Shown here in pieces: positions 33,201-42,340 of a DNA stretch of 64,000 nt. The first letter of the stretch is position 1. Each line of letters opens with the position of its first letter. The DNA is from Bolinopsis microptera (Eukaryota > Ctenophora > Tentaculata > Lobata > Bolinopsidae). The stretch covers positions 17,151,058 through 17,215,057 of the forward strand of contig NC_087081.1 in assembly GCF_026151205.1 (NCBI RefSeq). The letters are read 5' to 3'. Below the pieces are notes generated by a model, which was given only the letters and a program-made list of their open reading frames with translations, did no database searches and had not been told where the DNA came from. The position numbers were made by a program, and so were the translations under genes.

Positions 33201-36081
33201 GAAACTGTCAATAAAGCTTTGTTAGACTCAGGAGCAAGTAGAACAGTAGCCGGGGAAAACTGGTATTCATGCTTTCTAGATTCTCTAGATGACGAGACAA
33301 GAAGCACCGTTAAAGAATTCCCAGCAGAAATCATCTTTAGATTTGGAGTAGGAACCCTAGAATCTTCTAAGAAAGTGATCATCCCAGTCACAATTTGTAC
33401 CCACAAAATTCGGCTTGAAGTACACATCGTTAACAGTGACATACCTCTTCTATTATCTTTGAAGTCAATGAAGTGCATGGGAGTACAACTTAATTTCGAG
33501 ACAGACACCATTACCATCCGTGGAGAAGATTACAAGCTAGAGTTGACTAAATCAGGTCACTATGCGATCCCAATCCATGAAGAAAACGTGATGGTTCCAA
33601 AACAAGAAGCAGATAAGCAGATGAATAGTAAAGAGAGATCTCAAGCCAGAGCTCAAGAAACAAACTCTGATCATAATTCTACTCTAAGAGACTTCAACAT
33701 TCCAAATCTTGATCCTGAAGAGATAAGTGCTCAAGTAAAACCTGAGATCCAAACCATTACTAGAACGACAGATCAAGAAGAACCACAGGAAACAACAAAC
33801 AACCTACCTGGTGGAACTGCAGAGCCTACAATAGTTGAAGTTAAAGACACTCCAGAAACAACTATTGAGAGAACTACTGAAGAAGTGGAACAAACAAAGA
33901 AACCTCCAAAGGCAAGGAAACCTATGAAGAAAAATGAAGGCTTGATAACTGCAGTAATTGAAGGAGACACAGTGGTATTCCAAGAACCTGATTCGGATAC
34001 ATGGCACAAAGTTCAGCTTAAGTCTAGAGGAAACACTGTCAACAGCATGAACAAGAACTACTGGAATGTCATTTCAGAAGACGGAAGTTTTTCCGGGGTC
34101 AATTTAGACAAAGTAGACTGGCTACTTGAGAAAGACCCTCCTGAACCTCCTCCCATAGCTGAACCCAATGGAAATGAAGAGAGTATCAAGTTTGCCGAGA
34201 TGATGTCTGAAGAAGTTTTTGTCCTGAGAACAGTGCCAAGCACATACTACAACTAGACTGGTATTTCTGAATGTGTTAAGTTCTACCTATCTTGAGTGTT
34301 TCTCTATATTTTTGTCTGGGCAGTCTGTTTAGAGAGAAGTATAGGATTAAGGATGAAAGCATCCTTTGTAAGGACTGAGGATTGAGAAATTAGGCTACAG
34401 ATATTAAAGGTTTGCAGTTTACTACAAACTGACCTGGACCCAACGGAGTAGGCTCTTGAGACTTGAGAACTCACCATACTTCAGAATGCCTTTTAACATT
34501 GTAATGAACAAAATTTTATAACATTTTAATGGACATTGTTAAATTATTAATTTATTCAATATTTAGCTTATTCTTCTAAGTTGTTTTTTTTAACAAGCCT
34601 TTTATACTTTTGAATCGATGTTGTTGTTGTTTTAGACTTTTGAATTGATTTATCTATCACAGTTAGTAGTTCCATACCTCTGGGGTTTTAACTTTTATAT
34701 TTTAGACTTAGATAGGGTGGAGATTGTTCTAACCAATCTTTCCCCTTTAGCAAGATCACCCTGAACTCTACTGTGGTGAGTAGAGTGTTACACTTTGTAA
34801 CTGTGCTTAGCTTTTCCTAGTATAGTTTTCAGTTAATCTTTCTAGTAAGATAGGAACTGTTATTGATATTTCTAATTGCATTTATTCTATAATGTATTGC
34901 ATTACAAATTATATACGTTTTCAGATAGATTGATAACAACCATCGTGATTTCATTGCATACATCAGAGCAATAAACAAATGGAGCTGACTTGTGGAAATG
35001 AGCAGAACTTTGCTGATCAAGAGAAGCGAAAGATGAAGAGATATCAGCAGCTGACAGAAGTGAGAAGAGATAGAAGCCAACGGATGGGCTTGCAAGCTCC
35101 AGACAGTAGAAGTGGGAGCTCGAGGCATTTACAACTATAGCCTCCCAACCTTTATGAACCACCTGAACGTAAACAACAAAGAGAAGAAGAAGGCCTGCAT
35201 GAAGATCGCTGAGATCAGCCTGAGGGCATCGTATACCATCTATTTGTCCAGAAACAATACCATATGGACAGATGATTGGGAGTTAGTCAAGAGACCAGTA
35301 ATAGCATAGTAGGAGCGTAGAATGTTTGGGCCCAGAAAAACATGTTTAATACCGCTATGAACCCGTCATAAGCCGGGGACTAATATGAAAGTGATGATGC
35401 TGTGTTGTTGAAAGACCTTCAACCAATCAAAGATGTACCTCATCACGCCAAGCAGTTATGCTTGTAGGTGAATATACACTTATAGAGTACAACAACTTTA
35501 TAACACTCCTTATTTTAATGTTTCTTCGCTGCTAAGTTGAGCTTAGATCTGATTAATTACGAAGATGTGTGATCTTCTATTTATCAAAATGACGATTTGT
35601 AAAAAATACGAAAAAATACGAATACGAATTTGAAATTTTAGGGGTGCGTTCGTATTTTTTGTAGTTGGACCCCCCCCCCCCCCCCCCCTATTTGTTTTAA
35701 AACACTGAGTGGAGACTCTCACTTCGTCCCCAACTATGAAACTATATTATCGACCTACTCATAAGAGCGAAGAAAGATTACCATTAAAAGCATCAAATAA
35801 TGGTTAAAACTTAGTTATGCAAATGATTGAAAAGAAATCAATCAAGGATCCTCTAACCATGACATTTAGAATTGCACTCTCTCCTACTTAATAAATATTT
35901 TTTACCAGGAATCAAATTTACCTTGAGCCTCTGCTACAATATCTGTTGAAGATGAGGGTATCCCATCAACAACGTTCAGAGATACTTTTATGTCAGTTTC
36001 TACATCTTGGGACTTGTTCAATTTACTAACTTTAGCTGGAAACATCTGCCGAAGATCTTTCTGCTTGACATTTTTAACCAT
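21106..36081 (-). CDS. dnmt1: DNA methyltransferase 1, N-terminal and RFTS exons
   Basis: Ten minus-strand exons join in phase to 370 codons: 35922-36081, 25037-25149, 24786-24897, 24554-24643, 23181-23258, 22923-23015, 22126-22242, 21721-21851, 21409-21522 and 21106-21207. The ATG at 36081 has an in-frame TGA just upstream. The first exon carries a PIP-box-like QKDLRQMF, which in this family would tether the enzyme to PCNA. Exons 2-10 match DNMT1's RFTS region: [77 protein letters not shown] and [14 protein letters not shown] is the autoinhibitory, replication-focus targeting domain of the nuclear maintenance methylase. One expected zinc ligand looks replaced (VYD where vertebrate DNMT1 has VYC). 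CXXC, BAH and catalytic exons are absent from the window; they may lie beyond the left edge, with the protease nested in an intron, or the gene is broken. Recognition is from memory of the family. Confidence 0.92.
21533..21612. repeat. AT-rich short tandem repeat in dnmt1 intron 8
   Basis: Repeats of TTAGATAATTAGTTAAT lie immediately upstream, in dnmt1 sense, of the exon 9 acceptor. They are simple AT-rich DNA with branch-point-like ACTAAT on the minus strand. Confidence 0.8.
22040..22100. repeat. TATTAGCAT tandem repeat in dnmt1 intron 7
   Basis: About five copies of an 11-bp ATTATTAGCAT unit sit just after the exon 7 donor in dnmt1 sense. Confidence 0.85.
22243..22740 (-). repeat. dnmt1 intron 6 array: exon-7 starts plus CRE/E-box units
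   Basis: This compound array directly abuts the exon 7 acceptor. About sixteen 20-bp units (TTATGACGTCACACCACGTG) contain TGACGTCA and, with the joining bases, CACGTG. Interspersed are three copies of the acceptor region and first ~42 bases of exon 7: in dnmt1 sense, CTTCTCTTGTCAG, then CATATGCAGACTATCTG, up to CAGTATG, after which the copy breaks into GTCACGTGG while the true exon continues. Copied boundaries lie at 22421/22422, 22563/22564 and 22724/22725. The middle one has lost its AG (CAT instead of CAG). This is the third exon-boundary array in the window. Confidence 0.9.
24272..24502 (-). pseudogene. LINE-type RT C-terminal fragment in dnmt1 intron 4
   Basis: A 76-codon minus-strand frame reads [20 protein letters not shown] and continues with [10 protein letters not shown], resembling the conserved tail of many invertebrate LINE ORF2 proteins. 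No upstream RT domain is present, so this is a 5'-truncated copy. Identification is from motif memory. Confidence 0.5.
25547..25790. repeat. Inverted repeat, left arm of 10-kb block
   Basis: Contains GACGAAGTGAGAGTCTCCAC, CAGTGTTTCAAAAC, a 9-nt G run at 25679-25687, TCCAACTACAAAAAATACG and the palindromic AAAATACGAA...TTCGTATTTT segment. The right arm is at 35573-35745. A 47-bp insertion with its own inverted ends (TTGTCAACGTTT...AAACGTTGACAA) splits the left arm. Confidence 0.85.
26317..26721 (-). other. 134-codon open frame of unknown origin
   Basis: A basic protein with [31 protein letters not shown] and [20 protein letters not shown] do not recognise a family. It lies within dnmt1 intron 1, on the dnmt1 strand, and may be a transposon remnant. 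Coding status is unproven. Confidence 0.3.
26976..29792. repeat. 2.8-kb purine-rich GAGGA repeat
   Basis: The plus strand is overwhelmingly A/G, built from GAGGAGGAGGACTGAGGA-like units with longer repeating modules (for example GGGGAAGGACTGATGAGGAG). The minus strand, which is dnmt1 sense, reads TCCTCCTCCTCAGTCCTCC over and over, a long pyrimidine tract followed by CAG. Open frames within it are low-complexity. The strand asymmetry favours triplex (H-DNA) or R-loop structures. Confidence 0.95.
30251..30283 (+). repeat. 33-nt C homopolymer
   Basis: An uninterrupted C run following an ATCGGGTTGA whose complement lies nearby (TCAACCC at about 30222). It is close to the left end of the truncated RT copy. 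Run length may not be exact in an assembly. Confidence 0.8.
31780..32032 (+). repeat. 5' LTR
   Basis: 253 bp, starting TGTTCTAACC and ending GAGCAATAAACA. A TATAATG at about 31945 and AATAAA near the end could serve transcription and polyadenylation. No difference from the 3' copy was found by eye. Confidence 0.93.
32034..32042 (+). promoter_or_regulatory. Primer binding site matching initiator tRNA-Met
   Basis: TGGTAGCAG begins two bases after the 5' LTR. It complements the last nine bases of animal initiator tRNA-Met (…CTGCTACCA), a primer used by many LTR retrotransposons. Confidence 0.7.
32121..34256 (+). CDS. Gag-aspartic protease protein of LTR element
   Basis: 711 codons from the ATG at 32121. 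The N-terminal third is gag-like and helical. A CCHC zinc knuckle (C-x2-C-x4-H-x4-C) starts near residue 254. A retropepsin-type protease with [10 protein letters not shown] lies near residue 366, followed by a hydrophobic strand with [11 protein letters not shown]. After a Thr/Glu-rich linker, the last ~120 residues ([19 protein letters not shown] onward) resemble the segment that follows integrase in Copia-like elements from aquatic animals. The integrase itself and all of RT/RNase H are missing, so the frame looks like an internal-deletion fusion kept open. It would form particles that package its own RNA. The Copia assignment is tentative. Confidence 0.85.
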   Translation: MSKDTPSFDGTGYKRYRQLAKIWATVSTVSEEHKAMILIMFLKDKALDIALTIDEELLKTKKADAEPPETKVGVELLIAQLDEIYLESDDTLGKYERFENLKRNSEQRMTEFILIFESLERELKTEGVTLPELVLAYKLLKAANLSNADEKLARATCTAMTMEDMKKSLMRLADSQLNKSKVEESDSLPIKVKAEPCYLALDNRKLPTEAGKKETTDSNTLPEEQIMFNRNRTGNNVRGKQRPFGQRNDNRQVCYGCYSPGHWIRDCPLRAPFRQPMNFQRPPYQQHTMPNNQHSGYRQGPPNPAYYNQQIPYYLSDMIPNNEEFYGYNQEYYEEPMPTVKPIFFQWNVRQEEEAAFLAGETVNKALLDSGASRTVAGENWYSCFLDSLDDETRSTVKEFPAEIIFRFGVGTLESSKKVIIPVTICTHKIRLEVHIVNSDIPLLLSLKSMKCMGVQLNFETDTITIRGEDYKLELTKSGHYAIPIHEENVMVPKQEADKQMNSKERSQARAQETNSDHNSTLRDFNIPNLDPEEISAQVKPEIQTITRTTDQEEPQETTNNLPGGTAEPTIVEVKDTPETTIERTTEEVEQTKKPPKARKPMKKNEGLITAVIEGDTVVFQEPDSDTWHKVQLKSRGNTVNSMNKNYWNVISEDGSFSGVNLDKVDWLLEKDPPEPPPIAEPNGNEESIKFAEMMSEEVFVLRTVPSTYYN
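34725..34977 (+). repeat. 3' LTR
   Basis: Same length and, by eye, same sequence as the 5' LTR. It is preceded by a purine-rich tract at 34713-34723 and followed by the AATGG duplication. Confidence 0.93.
35573..35745. repeat. Inverted repeat, right arm of 10-kb block
   Basis: Complement of the arm at 25547-25790, including the GTAGTTGGAC-C(19) junction (C run 35670-35688) and GTGGAGACTCTCACTTCGTC. The central TACGAATTTCAAATTTTAGG segment lies in the opposite relative orientation to that in the left arm, as if flipped between its flanking AATACGAA/TTCGTATT repeats. Confidence 0.85.
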
Positions 36082-36470
36082 TCTTATTGCTAAGGTTCAA
36101 AACAAGATGTAGACTTATAATCAAATTAACACAACAAATTTCATGGTACAATAAATAATTTAAAGAATCAATCAATCTTAATTTATAACGAATTGTCTGG
36201 TCAAGTACCCTTGACCTCTATTTAGGGTAGCAGACTCTGTGCTTAGAACTATATGAACAGAAAAAAGATATCAGGTGTGATTAACTACGTATATATTTTT
36301 AATTGAAAAATTTCATGTTTCATTGACTGGCCAATGAACTTAACCAAAGCTTGCGTCCCCAGATGTCTGATGTACGGATAGCCAGGAACTTGCTAAAGTG
36401 CCAATAATCGATAATACCACTTGAAAACCTCTAATCCTGCCCTCTTCTAATTCGGCTGATACTAACGGCT
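36082..36470. promoter_or_regulatory. Probable dnmt1 upstream region
   Basis: This segment lies immediately 5' of the dnmt1 start codon on the minus strand. No confident TATA or initiator element was identified; the call rests only on position. Confidence 0.35.
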
Positions 36471-36478
36471 GGATCAGG

Positions 36479-37062
36479 CAGAGGCGGCTATTGAGGGCGT
36501 CCAGGTGTCAGTGGACGCCTTTAAATTATTATCTGGTGGCTGGTGCTTAAAATAGAAATAGTAATTAGTAATAGTGTTAGGAAATAACAAATCGCAATAT
36601 AAAGGTCTTCGTTTACTATCATACGTTTTAATGTAAGCGCACGCATGATCTTCGTGAAATTTTGTGTTGTAGGGAGTCCAATCCTACCTCTGGACTACTC
36701 AGCCGCGCAGTTTTAACACATAGTTAATTGTAAACATTACAAAGCACATCGTGCGCATCCCACTACAGGTAATCTATTATGATTTGCCTCGATTTGGGGG
36801 TCCAGGACCCTTTGAACTATTGACTGTTGTGATACTGCGCGGCTGAGATCGTACACGTGTGGTGTCCTGTTTCACCCATGTTATAAGTTTTTGTTTTGCT
36901 GTCGCCTGTAAAGTGTTACACATTACATTTACAAGGCCCTGTGTGTAATGTAATCGGTAGTTTGGAGGGATCAGCTTGAGCCGGCTCCCAAGCCCCCCTC
37001 CCCCCAGTCCATCGATTGGACCCCCAACAAAACTGCCAGCCAGCTCCCACAAGCCGCCTCTG
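36479..37062. mobile_element. Non-autonomous hAT-like MITE
   Basis: A 584-bp element bounded by CAGAGGCGGCT and its complement AGCCGCCTCTG, with an exact 8-bp target duplication GGATCAGG at 36471-36478 and 37063-37070. CAG-type ends and 8-bp duplications are hallmarks of hAT transposons. An internal pair CTCAGCCGCGCAG/CTGCGCGGCTGAG is also inverted. It has no coding capacity. Confidence 0.9.
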
Positions 37063-37070
37063 GGATCAGG

Positions 37071-37873
37071 GCCTTGTCCAGGTACAGTCTGGTCTTCTCA
37101 TCTCTCCTCATGTCAATATACCCTGATAACAATTTGTAATTCATAATTGCTCCTTACTAAACCCTGGACCAAATTTATCAATTTACCATAGTTTACTAAA
37201 TACCCAAGATCAGAAACACTGCCACTTTTTTAGCCGTGTCTGTTAAACATTAAATGAGACATGGCTGAAAATTCTATTCTCGGTAATGAGCAGTGGCGTA
37301 ATGTTGCCTGTTGCCCCCCCCCCCCCGCTGAAAAAGCGCCCCGGCCCCTCCCCTTTTGGCGCCCCTACCTAAAATTGACCAAATTAGATGATTTTAGAGG
37401 ATACGCCGGTAAAATCTCTAAAAAAGTGTGTTTCTAGAGCAACTACGGTTTTGCTAGCACCATAGTTAAGTTTTTCGAAATTGTCCCACAGTCAAACGAC
37501 GATTTGGTGCCCCCCTAAGATAACCAACGAATTACTGGTATTTTCAACTTCGCACCAAGCTCCTTCTTGTGCCAGAGAAACTAGACCAAATCAGAGTGAC
37601 TCAGTGCCTACACTATATCTTGGTGCTGTTCTAGCTCATTATCTTTAGTTATCATCCTCTCTATATTCGGCATTTCGAATTTTGAAATGGTCATGGTGTA
37701 AATTAGCGCACGGCCAGTGCACCTTAGCGAAACAAAACTTAGCGAGACAAACATTTTCATACTAGACTGATATTTTTAAAGTTACAAAAATAATATTTTC
37801 AAAATGTTTTGTCTAAAAAACAATTGATTTTTCAAATGTTAAGGTATCAACAGTTGTGTTTGGCTTGCTCTTA
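37071..37873. other. Gene-free stretch with C-rich segment
   Basis: Contains a C run at about 37314-37326 and a CAGTGGCGTAATG that resembles a hAT terminus without a visible partner. No exon was recognised. Confidence 0.4.
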
Positions 37874-37916
37874 TTTACTGGGCCGCGCTCAGCCTGTCAT
37901 TCCGCCGAATCTCTAT
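37874..37916 (+). repeat. Dispersed TTACTGGGC repeat, copy 1
   Basis: TTTACTGGGCCGCGCTCAGC followed by CTGTCATTCCGCC and AATCTCTATG. Further copies occur at 48864-48905 (minus), 59264-59306 (plus) and in part at 59047-59072 (minus). Copies 1 and 2 face each other around the 9.4-kb transposon, so that transposon probably landed inside an older repeat unit. Confidence 0.85.
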
Positions 37917-37950
37917 GAGCCCTAACCAGAGCCCTTCCCAGCAAACCCTT

Positions 37951-38688
37951 TAGGGCCTGTCGTGATATCATGGATCGCTTAGGTTCCACCAGGATCTGGT
38001 AGTCCTCATAATTCTGCGGCCTCTATGTGTCGTCATCTCGCACAACTCTTTAAGAATCTTGTGGATTTGGCATGTGAAAATTTGCAGCCTTCCAGACATT
38101 GATTGGGTTAACGAGGTGTCGTACGTCACCTCAAGATCGGGTGACAGGGGGCTGACCAGGCCAGAACCCAATTGATTGGGCCTGAGGTCACGTGATTATG
38201 AGCCTAAGGTCACGTGACTATGACGTCACCAGACCTTCCTCTCCGTTTCCCGCTCATTGGACCAGGTGAGCTTGCATGCATGTGAATGTGGGTGTAAGTA
38301 TAGCTGTACTGTAGTTTATACCTAATTAAACCCCTATAGAAACCGACAATTTATTTTCTGGCAGAAAGCTAGAAATTTACCAAAATATCTTCATTGTTTT
38401 AAATTTATTTTGATGACCATTCCTGACCTAAAATCGCACGAGAAATCGATTAAACTTGGTTTCAGAACTCAACAATGCTTCCTTATGCCTCAAAATCCAT
38501 GTTTTATCGATACAATCAACATATCGATCCTGTAGTTCAACTTATTACTTAAAGGGTTCAAGTATAGTTACGCGGTAGACAAACTAAAACAAAATTGTAG
38601 GTTTATAACCTACCAGGACGTGTGCCGAGTTAAGCTCGAGTCGAAGGTAATATTTGGAACAAATATTTTACGAGTATCACCCGTTAAA
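37951..38688 (+). repeat. Left TIR
   Basis: 738 bp. It includes TCACGTGA-type palindromes and a TGACGTCA site near 38190-38230, CpG-containing E-box and CRE-like sites close to the element end that could act as promoter or transposase sites. A 67-codon frame appears in both TIRs and is probably not a gene. Confidence 0.93.
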
Positions 38689-39451
38689 TAAACTTATATG
38701 TATAAAAACCTTGTGTTATGTGGCAGTTGTATTGCAATTTGTGCAATTTCAGTTGGGCAGCTTTTTTAAAGTGTCTGGTATTTCAATTTTCGTAAACCTA
38801 CTACCTGGGAATGTAATGAAATAAAAAGGTGACCATCTTTGGTTATTACTAGCACTTTGCAAATCCAGCAGATCTACTTTCGTAAAATATTTTGTTAACG
38901 ATTTCTAATATAATTCAAGTTGCGCTGGTGAGGCTAAATGCTAAAAGTGAGTCGGCGATTGGTACAGTATAAATGGAAAAGACAACTACTTTTTATATTT
39001 ATATAATGTTTTATTTTATAAGGTTATTTGTGAATTTATTCGAGAAATAATCTGGAAGTATTATCGGCATCTTTTCACACATATATATTATATGACTACG
39101 AGCACATACACAGTGGCCAATAAGCTGTACACAGCAGGGTTTTAGCGTAATAATCGATCTTTTAGAATGTTCTAGTATGAGTGTAGAATAGCCATAAGAG
39201 CTGAGTGTAAGATTAGGTAGGATTAGTGTATAGCTTTTAGATGGTTTTGCGGAGTAAGACACGCGTTAGTAGGGTGCATTAGTTAACAATGTGTGGCCAA
39301 TTGCAACAGCTTATTCTACTGATAGAATATATCGACCAATGGCAGCAGTTTTAATTAAGATTACGCTAAAAAAGGCTGCTAAATTACGCAAGAAATGCAA
39401 GCATTATTTTAATCGTTACATTTTCAATTCGTTACAATTTTCCATTCAAAA

Positions 39452-41878
39452 ATGAAGTTTTCCTCTCTTATTGGAGAGCCACTTGAGTTACCTCAAACGA
39501 TTCCTTCGACTAGGAGAGTGCTTCAGTTATTACTTCTTAGAAGTGACCAGCAACCGAAGGTACAGATTAACAGAATTCTGACCTTGGTGGCTGAGGAACT
39601 TGTTCAATTTTATGCTCACCCAAGGTTTTTCTAAGTTTATCATACGTGATGACTTTTGATAATTAAACAATGTACAATTAATACTAATTTACGGTTGAAG
39701 ACCTTTGTGTTGATATAAAAGGAGATTGGGGCTCGGCCCGACCTGTCGACTGTTTAATATTAAATTCCATCTCGATTACCAATATTATGATTAACTCTTG
39801 TTAACTTTCAGGAATCGGACAATTCAACGGGTCTATGGGCAAGGCCATCGGGAAACCGGTGTGGGAGCGACCAATAACAACATTTCAGAGAATTCCGTGC
39901 ACCGGTTTCCCGAGGCTCCCTGACACCGTTCTCGCAACAATGAGCGAGGACAGGAAGCATTTATACAAACTCTGTATATCCTGCATGGACGGTACGAATG
40001 TTATGACATAAATGATAAAATCATATTCATAATCACAATTACAATAAACATTTATATTTTTGAGGGACCTGTGATTGAAATTCAGTCTTTCTTTAACTTC
40101 TAAAGAATTTTTTCGTTTCATTAGGATACGCTGATCCAGCATCGGCTGGTAACAAGATTGGGCCGTTGTGTCACGCAAGGTGGCTGACGATGGCATCGAG
40201 AATACTCCGCTATCACATGTCCACCCCCGAACCTAGCCACCAACATAAGATCGAGGTGCTGGCTAGGTACATAATAGAAGTGTACTACAGGGTAATTGAA
40301 TTTAAACTTCAACAATAGATTAAGAACCTTGACTTTAAAGTCTTTATTTGTGAGGAATTATATTGATATGCTAAACTTCTAAAATTCTTCATTTCTTACT
40401 TGAATATGTAATATTAAAAATGCTTTGTTTTTCTGTACTTCTGGTTATCTATATTATTATGGTTAAAGATGCATTAATGATTATGATATCAGGTTCATGC
40501 GGATGTGAAGTTACAGCCTGGTTTGGAGCATGGTGCTGTGCACCTGTTCAAACATCTGCAATACGCCACTGAGATACAACTGACCCGGAAGGAGCGTGAA
40601 GTTGTTTATGCCCGGATCAGCCATAACAGCTATTTCGGACACCCTGAATCAGTCATTCTCGCTAAACTAGGTATTTATTTAACACCATAACACAGCCTTT
40701 AAATGATGTCTCATAATGTGTCCTACGTAGCACTTTATCAGTTTAAGTAATTGGGATATATTATCCATTTCTATAAAATCTTTTAAATTTGATTGAATGA
40801 TGAATTTCAGCCGATGATGAACAAGATGTGCGGAGGGAGGGTGTGGCCGATTGTCTGAAAATCCTTGACTGGGAGGAGATTGTGCCACCCTCCCGACGTG
40901 TGAGGGTTTTTTACAAGCCAGATTTGGACATGACCGCAAGGAAGTTCACTGAGCTCCCCATCTACAAGGAGGATTCTTGTGGATGGTGGTTTAAAACGGG
41001 AGTCGGTAATAATAAGCAGTTACATCACTGCTTATAATGTGATAACATTATTTTCACAACTTACAGGTCGCTGAGATGTTGCTAATTATTTTAAATTGGT
41101 CAAATAAGCTCAGTAAAGCTCACACTCACACAAAACTTGCCACAAATGGTTGACTACTTGTTATTGACATTCTGTAAAATTTTGAAGCAAAAATATTTAT
41201 CAGAACATAAGTTATACCACTTTCTGTTTTTAAAATAATTAGCAACATCTCAGCGACTAAGGATGGACCAGGGAGATAACAATAGTTACATCCCTCCTAT
41301 TTACCTGTTAATCACAGCCTAAATGTAGTACCAGGGAGATAACAATAGTTATCTCCCTCCCAGTTATTGCACCCCTATTTAATGCATTATATTAGCGTAA
41401 ACAAGAGTGAGATAACAACTTTTACATTATGGACAGTTACACACTGATCATGAGAGAATTATTATTATCAAAGATACTTTTTTCCATAATATGTGTCATA
41501 TGTTAACGATCAGCTTAATCAATCATTCATTCGACATATTATTATACTACTACTAGAACTAACGTGTTCGAGTTAGGTTATAGTTTCTTCAGGCTCAGTA
41601 CATGATGTAAATAAAAAATAACACAATTATCCTCAGCAAAGAAGGAGTATGCTCGGGTAACCCTACCCCCCTTGCTACGTGGTCTGACGAGAGCCGCTAT
41701 TATATCATTTATAAGAATGCCTCTCAAAACAGCATTTGTTAACAACAACCAAGCTGTTGAGAGGCAAGTGGCGCTTATATCAACCTGTGGTAAGAAGGTG
41801 GTAGGGGAGGATAGGAAATCTGGGCAACAAATTGCTGTCGCAGAGCACAGACAGCAAACGAAAAAGCAGAAGAAGTGA
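39452..41878 (+). CDS. Orphan transposase-like protein, spliced
   Basis: Exons that join in phase are 39812-39991, 40125-40291, 40493-40670, 40811-41005 and 41637-41878 (stop at 41876-41878). An open segment from ATG 39452 to about 39604 is probably the first coding exon, but its donor does not fit the next phase cleanly, so that junction is unresolved or damaged. The protein has a CHARWLTMASRILRYHMST motif in the third segment, FGHPESVILAKL in the fourth, VRVFYKPDLDMTARKFTEL in the fifth, and NNQAVERQVALIST with a basic tail in the last. I recall this motif order from uncharacterised proteins of Hydra, aphids and Daphnia, without a named function. Position between TIRs makes a transposase role likely; the Arg-Trp motif and the Glu of AVER are candidate functional residues by inference only. 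Confidence 0.78.
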
Positions 41879-42142
41879 AGGTACAATAAATCAGATATAT
41901 TGTATTTCCTAAGTGGCTCACAAGTAGGAGCTCATCCATTATTTCTTGTATTGTCACAAAAAACGTCTGTAGCTTAACTTAATTTCAGATCACATCATTA
42001 TAATGGATTATAAATAATGCTAAACATTAGCCATATTAAGTGAAGAGTATTATGTAGGCTTTTAACAACCATATAATGCTTTATATCCCACACCCAAGTA
42101 ACAGAAATGCAATTGATTTTAACCTGTCGACAATATTTCAGA

Positions 42143-42181
<39 letters not shown>

Positions 42182-42340
42182 GATTATGACATAACATCAT
42201 CACAAGTGTCTACAAAATATCATTGCACTAAATAAAAAAATAATTTAAATAAATATATTTTTCCATCAACATTAATAATTCATCAAATTCAATTTTATTA
42301 ATAAATAAAATCTAATACATTATCTATTATAAATAATTCA

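Larger units (their letters stand above)
31780..34977 (+). mobile_element. Young non-autonomous LTR retrotransposon
   Basis: Two 253-bp direct LTRs (31780-32032 and 34725-34977) appear identical by eye and have TGTT...AACA ends. A 5-bp target duplication AATGG lies at 31775-31779 and 34978-34982. A primer binding site match to initiator tRNA-Met follows the first LTR, and a purine-rich GGGTGGAGAT precedes the second. The interior codes for one gag-protease-type protein and lacks integrase, reverse transcriptase and RNase H. It interrupts the RT pseudogene coding region, so it is younger than that copy and must have used proteins from a related full element. Confidence 0.93.
30438..35309 (+). 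pseudogene. 5'-truncated reverse transcriptase copy, split by LTR element
   Basis: The first part (30438-31779) encodes about 445 residues corresponding to the region after the catalytic YADD motif: [16 protein letters not shown] (motif E-like), [16 protein letters not shown], a LKLWNK...CKLC...LNHILTFC zinc-knuckle-like stretch, and [20 protein letters not shown]. The frame resumes beyond the LTR element at 34978 with a [19 protein letters not shown] segment, shifts frame near 35100, and ends with [13 protein letters not shown] and a stop at 35309. Related cnidarian and other invertebrate proteins are annotated as reverse transcriptase-like. The catalytic half is missing, a TGA precedes the frame at 30435, and a frameshift occurs, so this is a dead copy. 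I do not assign a clade. Confidence 0.78.

Noticed and set aside
37968-38171. 67-codon frame present in both TIRs as a gene
   Set aside because: It is duplicated because the TIR is duplicated; there is no start context, domain or downstream exon.
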